From positions 1 through 43,701 of the forward strand of contig CAJLPX010000017.1 in the NCBI GenBank assembly GCA_905208635.1: 43,701 bases of DNA, in the 5' to 3' direction. Positions 7,582-15,529 of this stretch are shown piece after piece. The first letter of the stretch is position 1. Every line of letters begins with the position of its first letter. The notes beneath the pieces are model-generated. The model worked only from the letters and a program-made list of their open reading frames with translations. It was not told where the DNA came from and did not search any database. A program made the position numbers and the translations under genes. The DNA comes from an uncultured Collinsella sp. GTDB lineage: Bacteria; Actinomycetota; Coriobacteriia; Coriobacteriales; Coriobacteriaceae.

Positions 7582-8022
7582 ATGACGGCAAGAAACGTTG
7601 GCGCTAGGGGCGCGGGGCGCGTTGGGGCGCGTTCGGCGCTTACGACCCTGGGGGTCATGTCACTGATTTATGCGGTGGGCGTTCTACTTATGGATGCGAC
7701 TGTGGGCGAGCTTACGGGCTCTGCGGCGTCCTCTGCATCGATCGCGTCGATGCTCGTTACCTTGCTGCTCATCGTGGCGTTGATCTTCCTTGAGGTGCGA
7801 GCGTATCGGGCGGTGGTGGCCTCGGTGCCCTTTGAGCCTGATATGGGTGACAAGGTGCTGCTAGGTCTTTCGCTCTGGTTTGGCGGCGGCATGCCACTCG
7901 GCGTCGCCAATCTGGTTCGCGCCGCGGCGTTAGGAGGTGCCGGCGACGTGCGCCAGATTCTCATGCAGCTGGGCGTGAGCGTCGCGCTCATGCTGCTGAC
8001 GTATCCAAAGTTCAGAGCGTAG
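7582..8022 (+). CDS. Small multi-pass membrane protein of unknown function
   Basis: A 146-residue protein with about four hydrophobic segments (near residues 20-40, 52-75, 90-110 and 123-140). The short N-terminus is rich in Arg and Gly. I do not recognise a family. The start at ATG 7582 is supported by GGGAGG eight bases upstream; a longer open frame exists but overlaps HPr and the terminator. It is transcribed alone or by read-through from the PTS operon, and is followed by a strong bidirectional terminator. No functional residues stand out, and a role in the neighbouring sugar uptake is not supported beyond position. Confidence 0.7.
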   Translation: MTARNVGARGAGRVGARSALTTLGVMSLIYAVGVLLMDATVGELTGSAASSASIASMLVTLLLIVALIFLEVRAYRAVVASVPFEPDMGDKVLLGLSLWFGGGMPLGVANLVRAAALGGAGDVRQILMQLGVSVALMLLTYPKFRA

Positions 8023-8047
8023 ACAACAGCAAAGCTTGAAAATGCAA

Positions 8048-8090
8048 AGCCCCGCGACCGATTTCAGCCCGGTCGCGGGGCTATTTGATA
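8048..8090. terminator. Bidirectional terminator
   Basis: AGCCCCGCGACCG and CGGTCGCGGGGCT form a 13-bp stem with a 9-nt loop. ATTTGATATTT follows on the plus strand and TTTGCATTTTC on the minus strand. It can end the membrane-protein transcript and the leftward hyp operon. Between it and hypE (8091-8257) I see no gene. Confidence 0.85.
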
Positions 8091-8257
8091 TTTGGGGGAA
8101 ATGCATTCGTCGATTTACATGCTCTCTGCCGCACGTGTGCCCCGCTCATTTCCAGGGTGAACATTTGGCTCGCTCAATCTTGGGGTGGCAGCGGATCGGG
8201 CAGGGCGGGACGACGGCCTGGTGGCGGAGCGAAGCCGCGCCGGCCGGCGCTCGCCCG

Positions 8258-9292
8258 CTAGCAAATCCTCGGCAGCTGCTCTCCTACGAGCATGTCGAGG
8301 ATACGGGTCGAGCCCCAGCCGGTGCGCACGCGCACGGCGGGACGGGCGCCCTCGGCAAGCGGCAGCACGCGACCGATAATCGCGGCGTTTTCGCCGTAGC
8401 GCGCGGCGCGCATGGCCGTCAGTGCGGCATCGGCCTGCTCGGCCGGCACCACGGCAACCATCTTGCCCTCGTTTGCTACCTGCAGCACATCGTAGCCGAG
8501 CATCGCACATGCCGCCTGCACGTCGGGGCGCACGGGCACAGCATCCTCGTCGATCTCCATGGCAACGCCGCTGGCCTGGGCAAACTCGTTGAGCGTGGAT
8601 GCCAGACCGCCGCGCGTGGGGTCGCGGAAGCAGCGGGTGTCGGGGGCGGCGGCGAGCACGTCGGCAATCAGATGATTGAGCGGTGCGGCGTCGCTTTCGA
8701 TGGTGCTCGAAAACGCCAGGCCCTCGCGCTGGCTCATGATGGCGATGCCGTGGTCGCCTAGCGTACCCGATACCAGGATGGCGTCGCCGGGCCGGCAGTT
8801 GGCACCGCTGAGCGTCACGCCTGCGGGCACCTCGCCCACGCCGGCGGTATTGATGTAGACGCCGTCGGCACCTCCACGCTCGACCACCTTGGTGTCGCCG
8901 GTGATAATCTTCACGCCTGCCTCATGTGCCGTTTCGGCCATGGTCTGAACGATCTGGCGGAGCTTGTCCATGGGATAGCCCTCTTCGAGGATAAAGCCGC
9001 ATGAGAGGTAGCGTACGTTGGCGCCCGAGGTCGCGACGTCGTTGACGGTTCCACATACGGCGAGGCGGCCGATATTGCCGCCGGGGAAGAACTGCGGCGT
9101 TACCACAAAGCTGTCGGTCGACATGGCGATTCGCCCGCTTGCGGGCAGCGCAGCGACGCCGGCATCGTTGCCCGCGAGCAGCTCGGGCGACCCAAAGGCA
9201 TCCAGAAAGACCTCATCGATAATGCGCTTCATCATCTGGCCGCCGGAGCCGTGGCCCAGCAGGACAGTGCTATCGGTGGCATTACGGGACAT
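8258..9292 (-). CDS. hypE: Hydrogenase maturation factor HypE
   Basis: A 344-residue ATP-dependent dehydratase of the PurM/AIR-synthetase fold. With HypF it turns carbamoyl phosphate into the cyanide ligands of the [NiFe] active site: the C-terminal Cys is carbamoylated, then dehydrated to a thiocyanate. The sequence ends in the diagnostic PRIC, so the key Cys is present. LLGHGSGGQMM at the start and FRDPTRGGLASTLNE in the middle are family motifs. GGAG lies upstream of ATG 9292. It is the last gene of the leftward hyp cluster, 48 bp after hypD. A copy of its last 18 codons is found at 1171-1224. Confidence 0.96.
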   Translation of the reverse strand: MSRNATDSTVLLGHGSGGQMMKRIIDEVFLDAFGSPELLAGNDAGVAALPASGRIAMSTDSFVVTPQFFPGGNIGRLAVCGTVNDVATSGANVRYLSCGFILEEGYPMDKLRQIVQTMAETAHEAGVKIITGDTKVVERGGADGVYINTAGVGEVPAGVTLSGANCRPGDAILVSGTLGDHGIAIMSQREGLAFSSTIESDAAPLNHLIADVLAAAPDTRCFRDPTRGGLASTLNEFAQASGVAMEIDEDAVPVRPDVQAACAMLGYDVLQVANEGKMVAVVPAEQADAALTAMRAARYGENAAIIGRVLPLAEGARPAVRVRTGWGSTRILDMLVGEQLPRIC

Positions 9293-9340
9293 ATCGAAAA
9301 CTCCAATCGTGGGTGGTGCCGGTACGCGGGGGCGTCCGGG

Positions 9341-10453
9341 CTAGTCGCGGTATCTAAAGTACGCCGCGCAGCTGCCTTCGGAGCTCACCATGCAGGGGCC
9401 GACGGGGTGTTCGGGCGTACATGCGTGGCCGAACAGCGGGCAGTCGCTCGGCGTGATGGCTCCGCGCAGCACGTCGCCGCAGCGGCACCCGCGTGGCTCG
9501 ACCGTCGCCTCAACGGGCACATCAAAGCGGGCGCCGGCATCAAAGCGCGCGAATTCGGGTCGGATGGAAAGACCCGAAGCCGCAATCGGTCCCAGTCCGC
9601 GCCACGTGGTGTCGCACGGCTCAAACACCTGCTCGACCAGCTGGCGCGCCACGGGGTTGCCGTTCGCATTGACGCCGCGGCGGTAGGCATTGTCGATCGT
9701 CGGCCTGCTCTCGACAACCATTTGGACCAGCATGCAGATGCCCTGCAGGATATCGACCGGCTCAAATCCCGTGACCACGCCCGGGGTCTTAAACTCGTCG
9801 ACCAAAAAGCTAAAGGGCGCCAGGCCCGTGATGGTGGCGACGTGGCCCGGCAGGATAAAGCCGTCGATAGTGGTCTCGGGATCGTTGGCGATGGCGCGCA
9901 GCGCCGGCGGCGTGGTCTTATGGGCGCAATAGACCGAGAAGTTCTGGAGTCCGCGTGCATCGGCCTCCAAAATGGCGGCGGCGATGGTAGGCGTCGTGGT
10001 CTCAAAGCCGACGCCCATAAAGATGACCGGGCGATCGGGGTTGTGTTCGGCGATATCGAGTGCATCGAGCGGGGAGTACACAATGCGAATATCGCGCCCC
10101 GCTGCCTTTTGCGCGGCGAGCGAGGTAGACGACCCGGGCACGCGCATCATGTCGCCAAAGGTGGTGATGATGGCGCCGTCCATCTTGGCGAGCGCGATTG
10201 CATGGTCGATATCGCGGTTGGCGGTAACACAGACGGGGCAACCCGGACCGCTCAGCAGTTTGAGCCCGGCAGGCATAATGGAGCGAAAGCCATAGCGCCC
10301 GATGCTCACGGTATGCGTGCCGCAGACTTCCATAAGGTTGATGCTGCGGTTGCCGACAAGCTCATGAATGCGATCGATGAGCTCGCGAGCCAGCTTGGGA
10401 TCGCGGAATGCCGAAAAGTCGATACCGGAGCGCGCCGGCTGTCCGGCCGCCAC
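9341..10453 (-). CDS. hypD: Hydrogenase maturation factor HypD
   Basis: A 370-residue Fe-S protein that, with HypC, forms the scaffold on which the Fe(CN)2CO unit is built. The conserved MEVCGTHTVSI, SGPGCPVCVT and GFETTTPT motifs are present. The C-terminal Cys-rich part (CRCGDVLRG, DCPLFGHACTPEHPVGPCMVSSEG) holds the [4Fe-4S] cluster ligands. The start is GTG 10453, whose first base is the last base-pair neighbour of the hypC stop: TAGTG overlaps by one base, implying translational coupling. The length is normal for the family. Confidence 0.96.
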   Translation of the reverse strand: MAAGQPARSGIDFSAFRDPKLARELIDRIHELVGNRSINLMEVCGTHTVSIGRYGFRSIMPAGLKLLSGPGCPVCVTANRDIDHAIALAKMDGAIITTFGDMMRVPGSSTSLAAQKAAGRDIRIVYSPLDALDIAEHNPDRPVIFMGVGFETTTPTIAAAILEADARGLQNFSVYCAHKTTPPALRAIANDPETTIDGFILPGHVATITGLAPFSFLVDEFKTPGVVTGFEPVDILQGICMLVQMVVESRPTIDNAYRRGVNANGNPVARQLVEQVFEPCDTTWRGLGPIAASGLSIRPEFARFDAGARFDVPVEATVEPRGCRCGDVLRGAITPSDCPLFGHACTPEHPVGPCMVSSEGSCAAYFRYRD

Positions 10454-10713
10454 TAGTATGCCTCGGCCGGATTGCTGGCCAGTTGGTCTTCTTCGGCCAG
10501 TTCGGTCATGGCATTAACGAGCTCGAGCGTTTCTTGCGCTTCCTGCTCGTCGACGATTTGGATGCCAAAGCCGGCGTGTACGAGAATATAGTCGCCTACC
10601 TGCGCCGTCGGCACGAGACGCAGCGAAACGGGGCGCTCGATGCCCATCATGTCGACGGTCGCCTTAAGGTTGTCGTCGCGTTTGACCACTTTACCGGGAA
10701 CGGCAAGGCACAT
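10453..10713 (-). CDS. hypC: Hydrogenase maturation chaperone HypC
   Basis: An 86-residue chaperone of the HypC/HybG family. It starts with MCLAVPGKV; Cys2, exposed after Met removal, binds the iron unit shared with HypD and later the hydrogenase large subunit. The beta-barrel motif GDYILVHAGFGIQIVDEQEA is typical, and a short acidic C-terminal tail follows. AGGGGAAC precedes ATG 10713. Its stop overlaps the GTG start of hypD by one base. The 131 bp upstream, towards hypF, holds no gene. Confidence 0.95.
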   Translation of the reverse strand: MCLAVPGKVVKRDDNLKATVDMMGIERPVSLRLVPTAQVGDYILVHAGFGIQIVDEQEAQETLELVNAMTELAEEDQLASNPAEAY

Positions 10714-10844
10714 AATGTTCCCCTTTTATACGTTTTGCGCTGGATAGGCGCCTAATTACCCATCAGTTGATGGTAGCGCTCGCGGGAGTCACGAGCAAAC
10801 GCGTTACACCTGTGAGACGGCGGCGCGCAGGCTGGCAAAACAGC

Positions 10845-13310
10845 CTATCGCGATGCTGTCTGCGCGAGGTGAGCGCGAGCGATGGCGGCCTGACCGTAGG
10901 CGATGCAGCCGTCGTTGACGGGCACGGCGTGGGGGGCCAAGACGGCAAGACCGGCGTCTTTGAGTTCGTGGGTAAGGAGCTGAAGCAAAAGTCGGTTCAT
11001 GAACACGCCGCCCGAGAGCGCGACGGTGTCGAGGTCTTCACGGACGCAGATCTCGCTTGCGATGCGGGCCGACGCGCGTACGATGGTGACGTGGAAGTCG
11101 AGCGCGAGCTTGCCGGCGGGCACGCCGGTCCTGATTCCCTCCAAAAGCGCCTCAAAAAGCGGCCTGGAGTTCAGAACATGGCAGTCGTCCGGACGGGATG
11201 ATTCGGTTACGGAAAAGCTGGCCATATTGCCGGTGGGGCAGGCACTTTCACTGCTGAACGCGCGCCAGGCGGCGGCCTCAAGCTCGATGGCGGGTTCGCC
11301 CTCGTAGGTTGCCTTGTCGCAGATGCCCAGAATTGCTGCCGCGGCATCAAAGAGGCGCCCCATGCTGCTGGTACGCGGGCTGTTGATGCCGCGCTCGATC
11401 ATGGTGGCTGTCACGCTGCGCGTTTGCTCGTCGAGACTGTCCAAAAGCCGAGCGGCACCTGGGTGCTCGAGCAGGCCGAGCTCACTGAGCAGGGCAAAGG
11501 CGTTGCGTCGAGCGTCGCGTACGGAGGCCGCCCCGCCGGGGAGCGCCCAGGTGAGCAAATGCGCGGCGCGCTCAAAGCCGCCAAGGCTGGCAACAAGAAA
11601 CTCGCCGCCCCAAATGGTCCCATCGGTTCCGGCGCCCGTGCCGTCAAAGGCGATGCCAAGGACACGCGCGTCGGTTGTAAGCTGGGCCGCGGCGATAGCC
11701 TCGGCCATTACGCTCGCGATATGCGCATGATGGTGCTGCACCTCGACGAGTGGCAGATTGCATTTTCGCGCCTGCTCTCGTGCCCACTGGCCCGATAGAT
11801 AGCTGGGGTGTAAATCGCAGGCCAAGGCGGCGGGCGCCAAGTCAAAGAGATCTTCCAAGCGCGTGCGCGCGGCGTTCCAGGCATCGAAGGTCCCGCCGTT
11901 TTCGACATCGCCGATATGCTGCGACACAAAACAGGTTGCCTCGCCGTTCGTCCCTTCACGCGTGAGCGCAATCGTGGCCTTTTGCTGCGGGCCGCAGGCG
12001 AGGATGCAGGGTGCAGTGCCGTCGCATGCCGGCAGCGGTAACGGCTGCGGAGCGTATCCGCGGGCACGGCGCACGGGCATGACGACGCCGTCGACCACGC
12101 GTACCACGGAGTCGTCGTAGCGCGAGAGGATCGCGCGGTCATTACCGAGCAACGCGTCGGCGATGCCGGCGGCAACGAGGCGCTCCCAGGCAAGATCGTC
12201 ATCGGTCTCGATGGGCTCTTCGCTCAGGTTGCCGCTGGTCATGACCAGCGCGTGCATGTCATGCGACGCGGCAGCTGCAAGCAGCAGATGCTGAAGCGGT
12301 GTATAGGGGAGCATAACGCCGAGCTCGGGCAAGTCGTGCGCGACGGATGGCGCGAGTGTAAGGGCGTCGGGGGAATCTTCCTCGCCAACAGCACGCCGGC
12401 GCAGCAGCACGATTGGACGAATGCTGCCGGCCAGCAAACCGCGCTCGACATCATCGACATGGCACAGGCGTTCAATATCGGCAAGGCTGCGCACCATAAC
12501 GGCAAGCGGCTTGTTGCTGCGGCGCTTGCGACGGCGCAGCTCGACCACCGCCCGCTCATTGGCGGCGTTGCAGGCCAGATGGAATCCGCCCAGGCCCTTG
12601 ATGGCGACAATACCGCCGCTGGCCAGCAGCTCGACACAGCGGTCGATAATGGCGTCGCTGGTCTCGCGCGTGCTGCCGACGGCTGGCGTCGCCCCCGAGC
12701 CCTCGAGCTCCATGTCGCCCGCCGCCTCGCGCCAGGTAATATGTGGCCCGCAGTCAAAGCAGGCATCGGGCTGCGCATGAAAGCGCCGGTCAAGCGGGTC
12801 GGCATACTCCGCGGCGCACTCGGGGCACATGGGAAAGCAATCCATCGACGTGGCCGCTCGGTCATAAGGCAGCGATCGGATGATGGTAAAGCGTGGGCCG
12901 CAGTTGGTGCAGTTGATAAAGGGGTAGTGATAGCGTCGGTCGGCAGGGTCGAACAGTTCGCGCAGGCAGTCGTCACAGGTGGCGATATCGGGGGAGATGA
13001 GCGTCGTGTGCACGGTCTGATCCTGCGACGCTACGATGCGAAAGACCTGCTCATCGTCGGCATCCCAAGCGTCGGGCTCCAGGTCTGCAACAGCGACATG
13101 CTCAACGCGGGCCGCGGCAGGCGCGTGCTCCGACAGCGCGGCGACAAAACCGTCGAGTGCCTCGACCGAAGCATGCGCCTCGATGTGCACGCCATCGCCC
13201 GCGTTGAGCACCCAGCCGCAAATGCCATGTGCCATAGCCTCGCGATACACAAATGGCCGCATGCCAACGCCCTGCACAATGCCCGTCACATGAATATGCA
13301 CATGCCGCAT
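10845..13310 (-). CDS. hypF: Carbamoyltransferase HypF
   Basis: An 821-residue multidomain enzyme that activates carbamoyl phosphate and transfers the carbamoyl group to HypE. Order: acylphosphatase-like domain (about 1-90, VTGIVQGVGMRPFVYREA), two C4 zinc fingers (about 105-185, CDDCLRELFDP, CTNCGPRF, CPECAAEY, CFDCGPHI), YrdC-like domain (about 205-390) and Kae1-like domain (about 400-821, with HHHAHIASVMAEA and LSGGVFMN). All parts are intact. The start at ATG 13310 has GGGAGAG upstream. The open frame continues 71 codons further but runs through a palindrome with no homology. Downstream come hypC, hypD and hypE. Confidence 0.95.
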   Translation of the reverse strand: MRHVHIHVTGIVQGVGMRPFVYREAMAHGICGWVLNAGDGVHIEAHASVEALDGFVAALSEHAPAAARVEHVAVADLEPDAWDADDEQVFRIVASQDQTVHTTLISPDIATCDDCLRELFDPADRRYHYPFINCTNCGPRFTIIRSLPYDRAATSMDCFPMCPECAAEYADPLDRRFHAQPDACFDCGPHITWREAAGDMELEGSGATPAVGSTRETSDAIIDRCVELLASGGIVAIKGLGGFHLACNAANERAVVELRRRKRRSNKPLAVMVRSLADIERLCHVDDVERGLLAGSIRPIVLLRRRAVGEEDSPDALTLAPSVAHDLPELGVMLPYTPLQHLLLAAAASHDMHALVMTSGNLSEEPIETDDDLAWERLVAAGIADALLGNDRAILSRYDDSVVRVVDGVVMPVRRARGYAPQPLPLPACDGTAPCILACGPQQKATIALTREGTNGEATCFVSQHIGDVENGGTFDAWNAARTRLEDLFDLAPAALACDLHPSYLSGQWAREQARKCNLPLVEVQHHHAHIASVMAEAIAAAQLTTDARVLGIAFDGTGAGTDGTIWGGEFLVASLGGFERAAHLLTWALPGGAASVRDARRNAFALLSELGLLEHPGAARLLDSLDEQTRSVTATMIERGINSPRTSSMGRLFDAAAAILGICDKATYEGEPAIELEAAAWRAFSSESACPTGNMASFSVTESSRPDDCHVLNSRPLFEALLEGIRTGVPAGKLALDFHVTIVRASARIASEICVREDLDTVALSGGVFMNRLLLQLLTHELKDAGLAVLAPHAVPVNDGCIAYGQAAIARAHLAQTASR

Positions 13311-13338
13311 GTGGCTCTCCCTCGTCAAAACCGACCAA

Positions 13339-13401
13339 AAAGGGACAGGTTTATTTTGGTCGGTAAAACTTCTAAACCTGCCAAAATAAACCTGTCCCTT
13401 T
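13339..13401. repeat. Perfect 21-bp inverted repeat between nikR and hypF
   Basis: Arms at 13339-13359 and 13381-13401 are perfect reverse complements of 21 nt, around a 21-nt loop. The left arm begins AAAGGGACAGG and the right arm ends CCTGTCCCTTT. No T-tract sits where a terminator would need it. The element splits the otherwise tight nikR-hyp cluster. It shares the GGGACAGG core with the hairpin at 30594-30628. Confidence 0.8.
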
Positions 13402-13428
13402 ATGGCAGGTGCGCTGCGGGAAATCTCG

Positions 13429-13941
13429 TTACAGCCCCAGGCTTTGCTTGGTGGCGGCGCAGGTGAGCTCGCCGTGCTTAACGCCGCGCAGCCCCAGCAA
13501 CCGGTCGGCCAGCTCGTAGACACGCTCGCCGCGACCCTTGAGCGCCAGAATCTCCAGGCAGTTGTGGTGGTCCAGATGCACGTGCATGGTCGAGACGATC
13601 TCGTCAGTGTAGTCGTGCTGCACCTCGTCCAGACGGCGCGTCAGATCGCCGGTATGGTGGTCATAGATCATGGTGAGCGACCCGATAACATGCTCGTCGG
13701 GCGTTCGCATCTGCTCCTTGGCGATCGAGGCGCGAATCAGATCGCGTACGGCCTCGGATCGGTTGGCTACGTCACCGCGGCGCGCGATCTGCTCGTCAAA
13801 GCGGCGCAGCAGGTCGTCGGGCGCGGTGACCGAAAAGCGGACCAGCTCGGAGCTGGAGCCGCTGCAGCGGCAGCTCGCATCGTCGCCCGTGCCGTTATGG
13901 TGGTCGTGCTCGCAGCCGTGCGCGTGTTCGTGCTCGGACAC
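13429..13941 (-). CDS. nikR: Nickel-responsive regulator NikR
   Basis: A 170-residue ribbon-helix-helix repressor of nickel uptake genes. The DNA-binding ribbon is LVRFSVTAPDDLLRRFDE (about 33-50). The C-terminal ACT-like domain holds the nickel ligands H109, H120, H122 and C128 with the same spacing as E. coli NikR (76, 87, 89, 95). An extra N-terminus of about 30 residues has six His within the first 15 residues plus C10, C24 and C26, and looks metal-binding. The start is GTG 13941, two bases after the stop of the preceding small gene, so coupled translation is likely. Next in the cluster is hypF. Confidence 0.93.
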   Translation of the reverse strand: MSEHEHAHGCEHDHHNGTGDDASCRCSGSSSELVRFSVTAPDDLLRRFDEQIARRGDVANRSEAVRDLIRASIAKEQMRTPDEHVIGSLTMIYDHHTGDLTRRLDEVQHDYTDEIVSTMHVHLDHHNCLEILALKGRGERVYELADRLLGLRGVKHGELTCAATKQSLGL

Positions 13942-13942
13942 C

Positions 13943-14191
13943 CTACACCAGCTTTACGGAGCCGACGGAGTTGTGGTCAGCCTCGATGGCTTCCTCGTAG
14001 CCCTCGAGCGCGTCATGCGCCTCGTGCAGTGCGGCCATGGCAGCTTCGAGCTTGGCGCCAATGCGCTCCATGTCAAAATTCTCGGTCGCATGCAGCAGCT
14101 GATGGCTCCACTCGTGGGCGAGCTCGATGGTGTCGTCGACCTGCTTGACGCTCATGGCAAGCTGGCTCATGTTCATTCCGACGTCATGCAT
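13943..14191 (-). CDS. Small helical protein cotranscribed with nikR
   Basis: An 82-residue acidic protein that looks entirely helical, with His and Met spread through it (MHDVGMNMSQ at the start, HEWSHQLLHATENF in the middle). I do not recognise the family. The start at 14191 has AAGGAG seven bases upstream. Its stop codon lies one base before the GTG of nikR, so it is the first gene of the nikR-hyp cluster. A role in nickel handling is suggested only by this position and the potential metal ligands; it could also be a simple four-helix-bundle protein. Confidence 0.75.
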   Translation of the reverse strand: MHDVGMNMSQLAMSVKQVDDTIELAHEWSHQLLHATENFDMERIGAKLEAAMAALHEAHDALEGYEEAIEADHNSVGSVKLV

Positions 14192-14230
14192 GGGAAATCT
14201 CCTTATGCTCGGGGCAATCCAGTGGTTCAG

Positions 14231-14236
14231 ATTCTA
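14231..14236 (-). promoter_or_regulatory. Possible -10 box for the nikR-hyp cluster
   Basis: TAGAAT on the minus strand sits about 40 bp upstream of the 82-residue gene. No convincing -35 is visible, and I saw no GTATGA/TCATAC NikR-type operator nearby. Confidence 0.3.
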
Positions 14237-14260
14237 CTACGCCCGCGCGGGGCGCTACCG

Positions 14261-14301
14261 CATAAGAAAACGGGTGCGAGTCTGTGTGACCCGCACCCGT
14301 T
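14261..14301 (-). terminator. Terminator after trxA
   Basis: AACGGGTGCG and CGCACCCGTT form a 10-bp stem. On the minus strand it is followed by TTTTCTTAT, giving a rho-independent terminator for the thioredoxin transcript. Confidence 0.8.
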
Positions 14302-14422
14302 CACTGGGGGCTGATTGTATTTACCATACTATCCGTGGTCGCACGCGGTGCACCCAGAAGTCTGGTGAGCGGTGCAAAAGCGCTCATGGACGGCGGCAGG
14401 ACGCCAAAATGTAACCAGCGTA

Positions 14423-14743
14423 TTACAGATGCTTCTCCAGCAGCGCCTGCAGCCTCGCCTTGGGCAGAGCGCCAACCGAGCGGTCAATCTCCTCGCCGTT
14501 CTTAAACACAATCAGCGTGGGGATGCTCATGACGCCATACTTCATGGCCAGGTCCTGGTTGTCGTCGACGTTGCATTTGGCAACGGCAAGCTTGCCTGCC
14601 AGCTCATCGGCTACCTCGTCCACGATGGGCGAGAGCGATCGGCAGGGCCCGCACCAGGGCGCCCAAAAATCGACCAGCACGGGCAGGCTGTCGTTAACGA
14701 TGGAATCGAAGTTCTCGGGGGTAATCTGCTTAATGTCAGCCAT
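14423..14743 (-). CDS. trxA: Thioredoxin
   Basis: A 106-residue thioredoxin, a cytosolic disulfide reductase. The active site is FWAPWCGPC (C31, C34), with the cis-Pro loop SIPTLIVFKNGE and the usual fold and length. The start at ATG 14743 has GGAGG nine bases upstream; a longer frame adds only non-homologous residues. It is probably a single-gene transcript ended by the terminator at 14261-14301. Thioredoxin reductase is not in the window. Confidence 0.95.
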   Translation of the reverse strand: MADIKQITPENFDSIVNDSLPVLVDFWAPWCGPCRSLSPIVDEVADELAGKLAVAKCNVDDNQDLAMKYGVMSIPTLIVFKNGEEIDRSVGALPKARLQALLEKHL

Positions 14744-14845
14744 GGTGACCTCCATAATACGACGCGGCTCGGCCGCGTAAAACTCAGTACGACCGTGCTT
14801 ATACCCAGCCGCCCGCAAAGCAACCACTCGCGGGCAGCTCTTTTA

Positions 14846-14851
14846 TATAAT
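14846..14851 (+). promoter_or_regulatory. -10 box TATAAT upstream of the UDG-like gene
   Basis: A consensus TATAAT lies 28 bp before the start of the gene at 14880. The region upstream has no good -35. Confidence 0.45.
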
Positions 14852-14879
14852 GGTGGGCACGCAAACGATTGGAGAGCGC

Positions 14880-15455
14880 ATGTCCACGTCACAAAGCCAG
14901 AAAAAAGAAGCCATCGCCCAGGCGACCGAGCAGGAGCTCACATCGCTTGCGGTCCGTGGCGTGCGCATCGTGGGCAACGCGTGCTCGCCGATCGTGCTGG
15001 TCAAAGGCGATTTGGACGAGGCCGAGCGTTCGGGCGGCGAGCTGGCTGCCGGTCCGGACGGTGCTGCGCTGCGCAAGGCGCTTGGGGCCATCGGCTACGC
15101 GCCCGAGGATTTTTGCGTGCTGGCAAGCGTCGCCGGCGCAGGCGACGGAGCGGTCGCGGTGGGCGAGACTCTGCCGTGCGAGCTGTTCCGCGAGGCGCTT
15201 GAGGCTCTGGATCCCGAGGCGGTGCTGCTGCTCGATAACAGCGCGGCCGATGCCATGCGCGAAACCTACGCCGATATGCTCGTGGCGATTGATGACTTCG
15301 ACACCGCCATGCTCAAGCCCGGCCTGGTCGCCCATGTGCAGGGCCGCCGCGTGCTCGCGCTCGATGGCTTTGAGGCGGCGCTGACCGACAAAGCGGCCAA
15401 GCAGCGCATGTGGGCCTACATCAAGCAGCTGACTCCGGCGGCCGCTCCGCTGTAG
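14880..15455 (+). CDS. Uracil-DNA glycosylase-like fold protein, probably not an active glycosylase
   Basis: A 191-residue cytosolic protein. Several stretches follow the order of family 4/5 uracil-DNA glycosylases: SPIVLVKGD, GPDGAALRKALGAIGYAPED, VLLLDNSAADAM, and a C-terminal NPAAKR-like stretch, LTDKAAKQRMWAYIKQL. The Fe-S cysteines and catalytic GExPG-type motif are missing, and only three Cys remain. I therefore read it as a degenerate or repurposed member. The start at 14880 has GGAG upstream and a TATAAT promoter element. The assignment comes from motif order by eye and is uncertain; it may simply be an uncharacterised Coriobacteriia protein. Confidence 0.55.
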   Translation: MSTSQSQKKEAIAQATEQELTSLAVRGVRIVGNACSPIVLVKGDLDEAERSGGELAAGPDGAALRKALGAIGYAPEDFCVLASVAGAGDGAVAVGETLPCELFREALEALDPEAVLLLDNSAADAMRETYADMLVAIDDFDTAMLKPGLVAHVQGRRVLALDGFEAALTDKAAKQRMWAYIKQLTPAAAPL

Positions 15456-15529
15456 CGAGCCCGCGTCGACAAACGACCCCGAGCGGGCGAGCCGTACCCG
15501 CGGAACGCAAATCCGTCGCGCCCGCGCCC

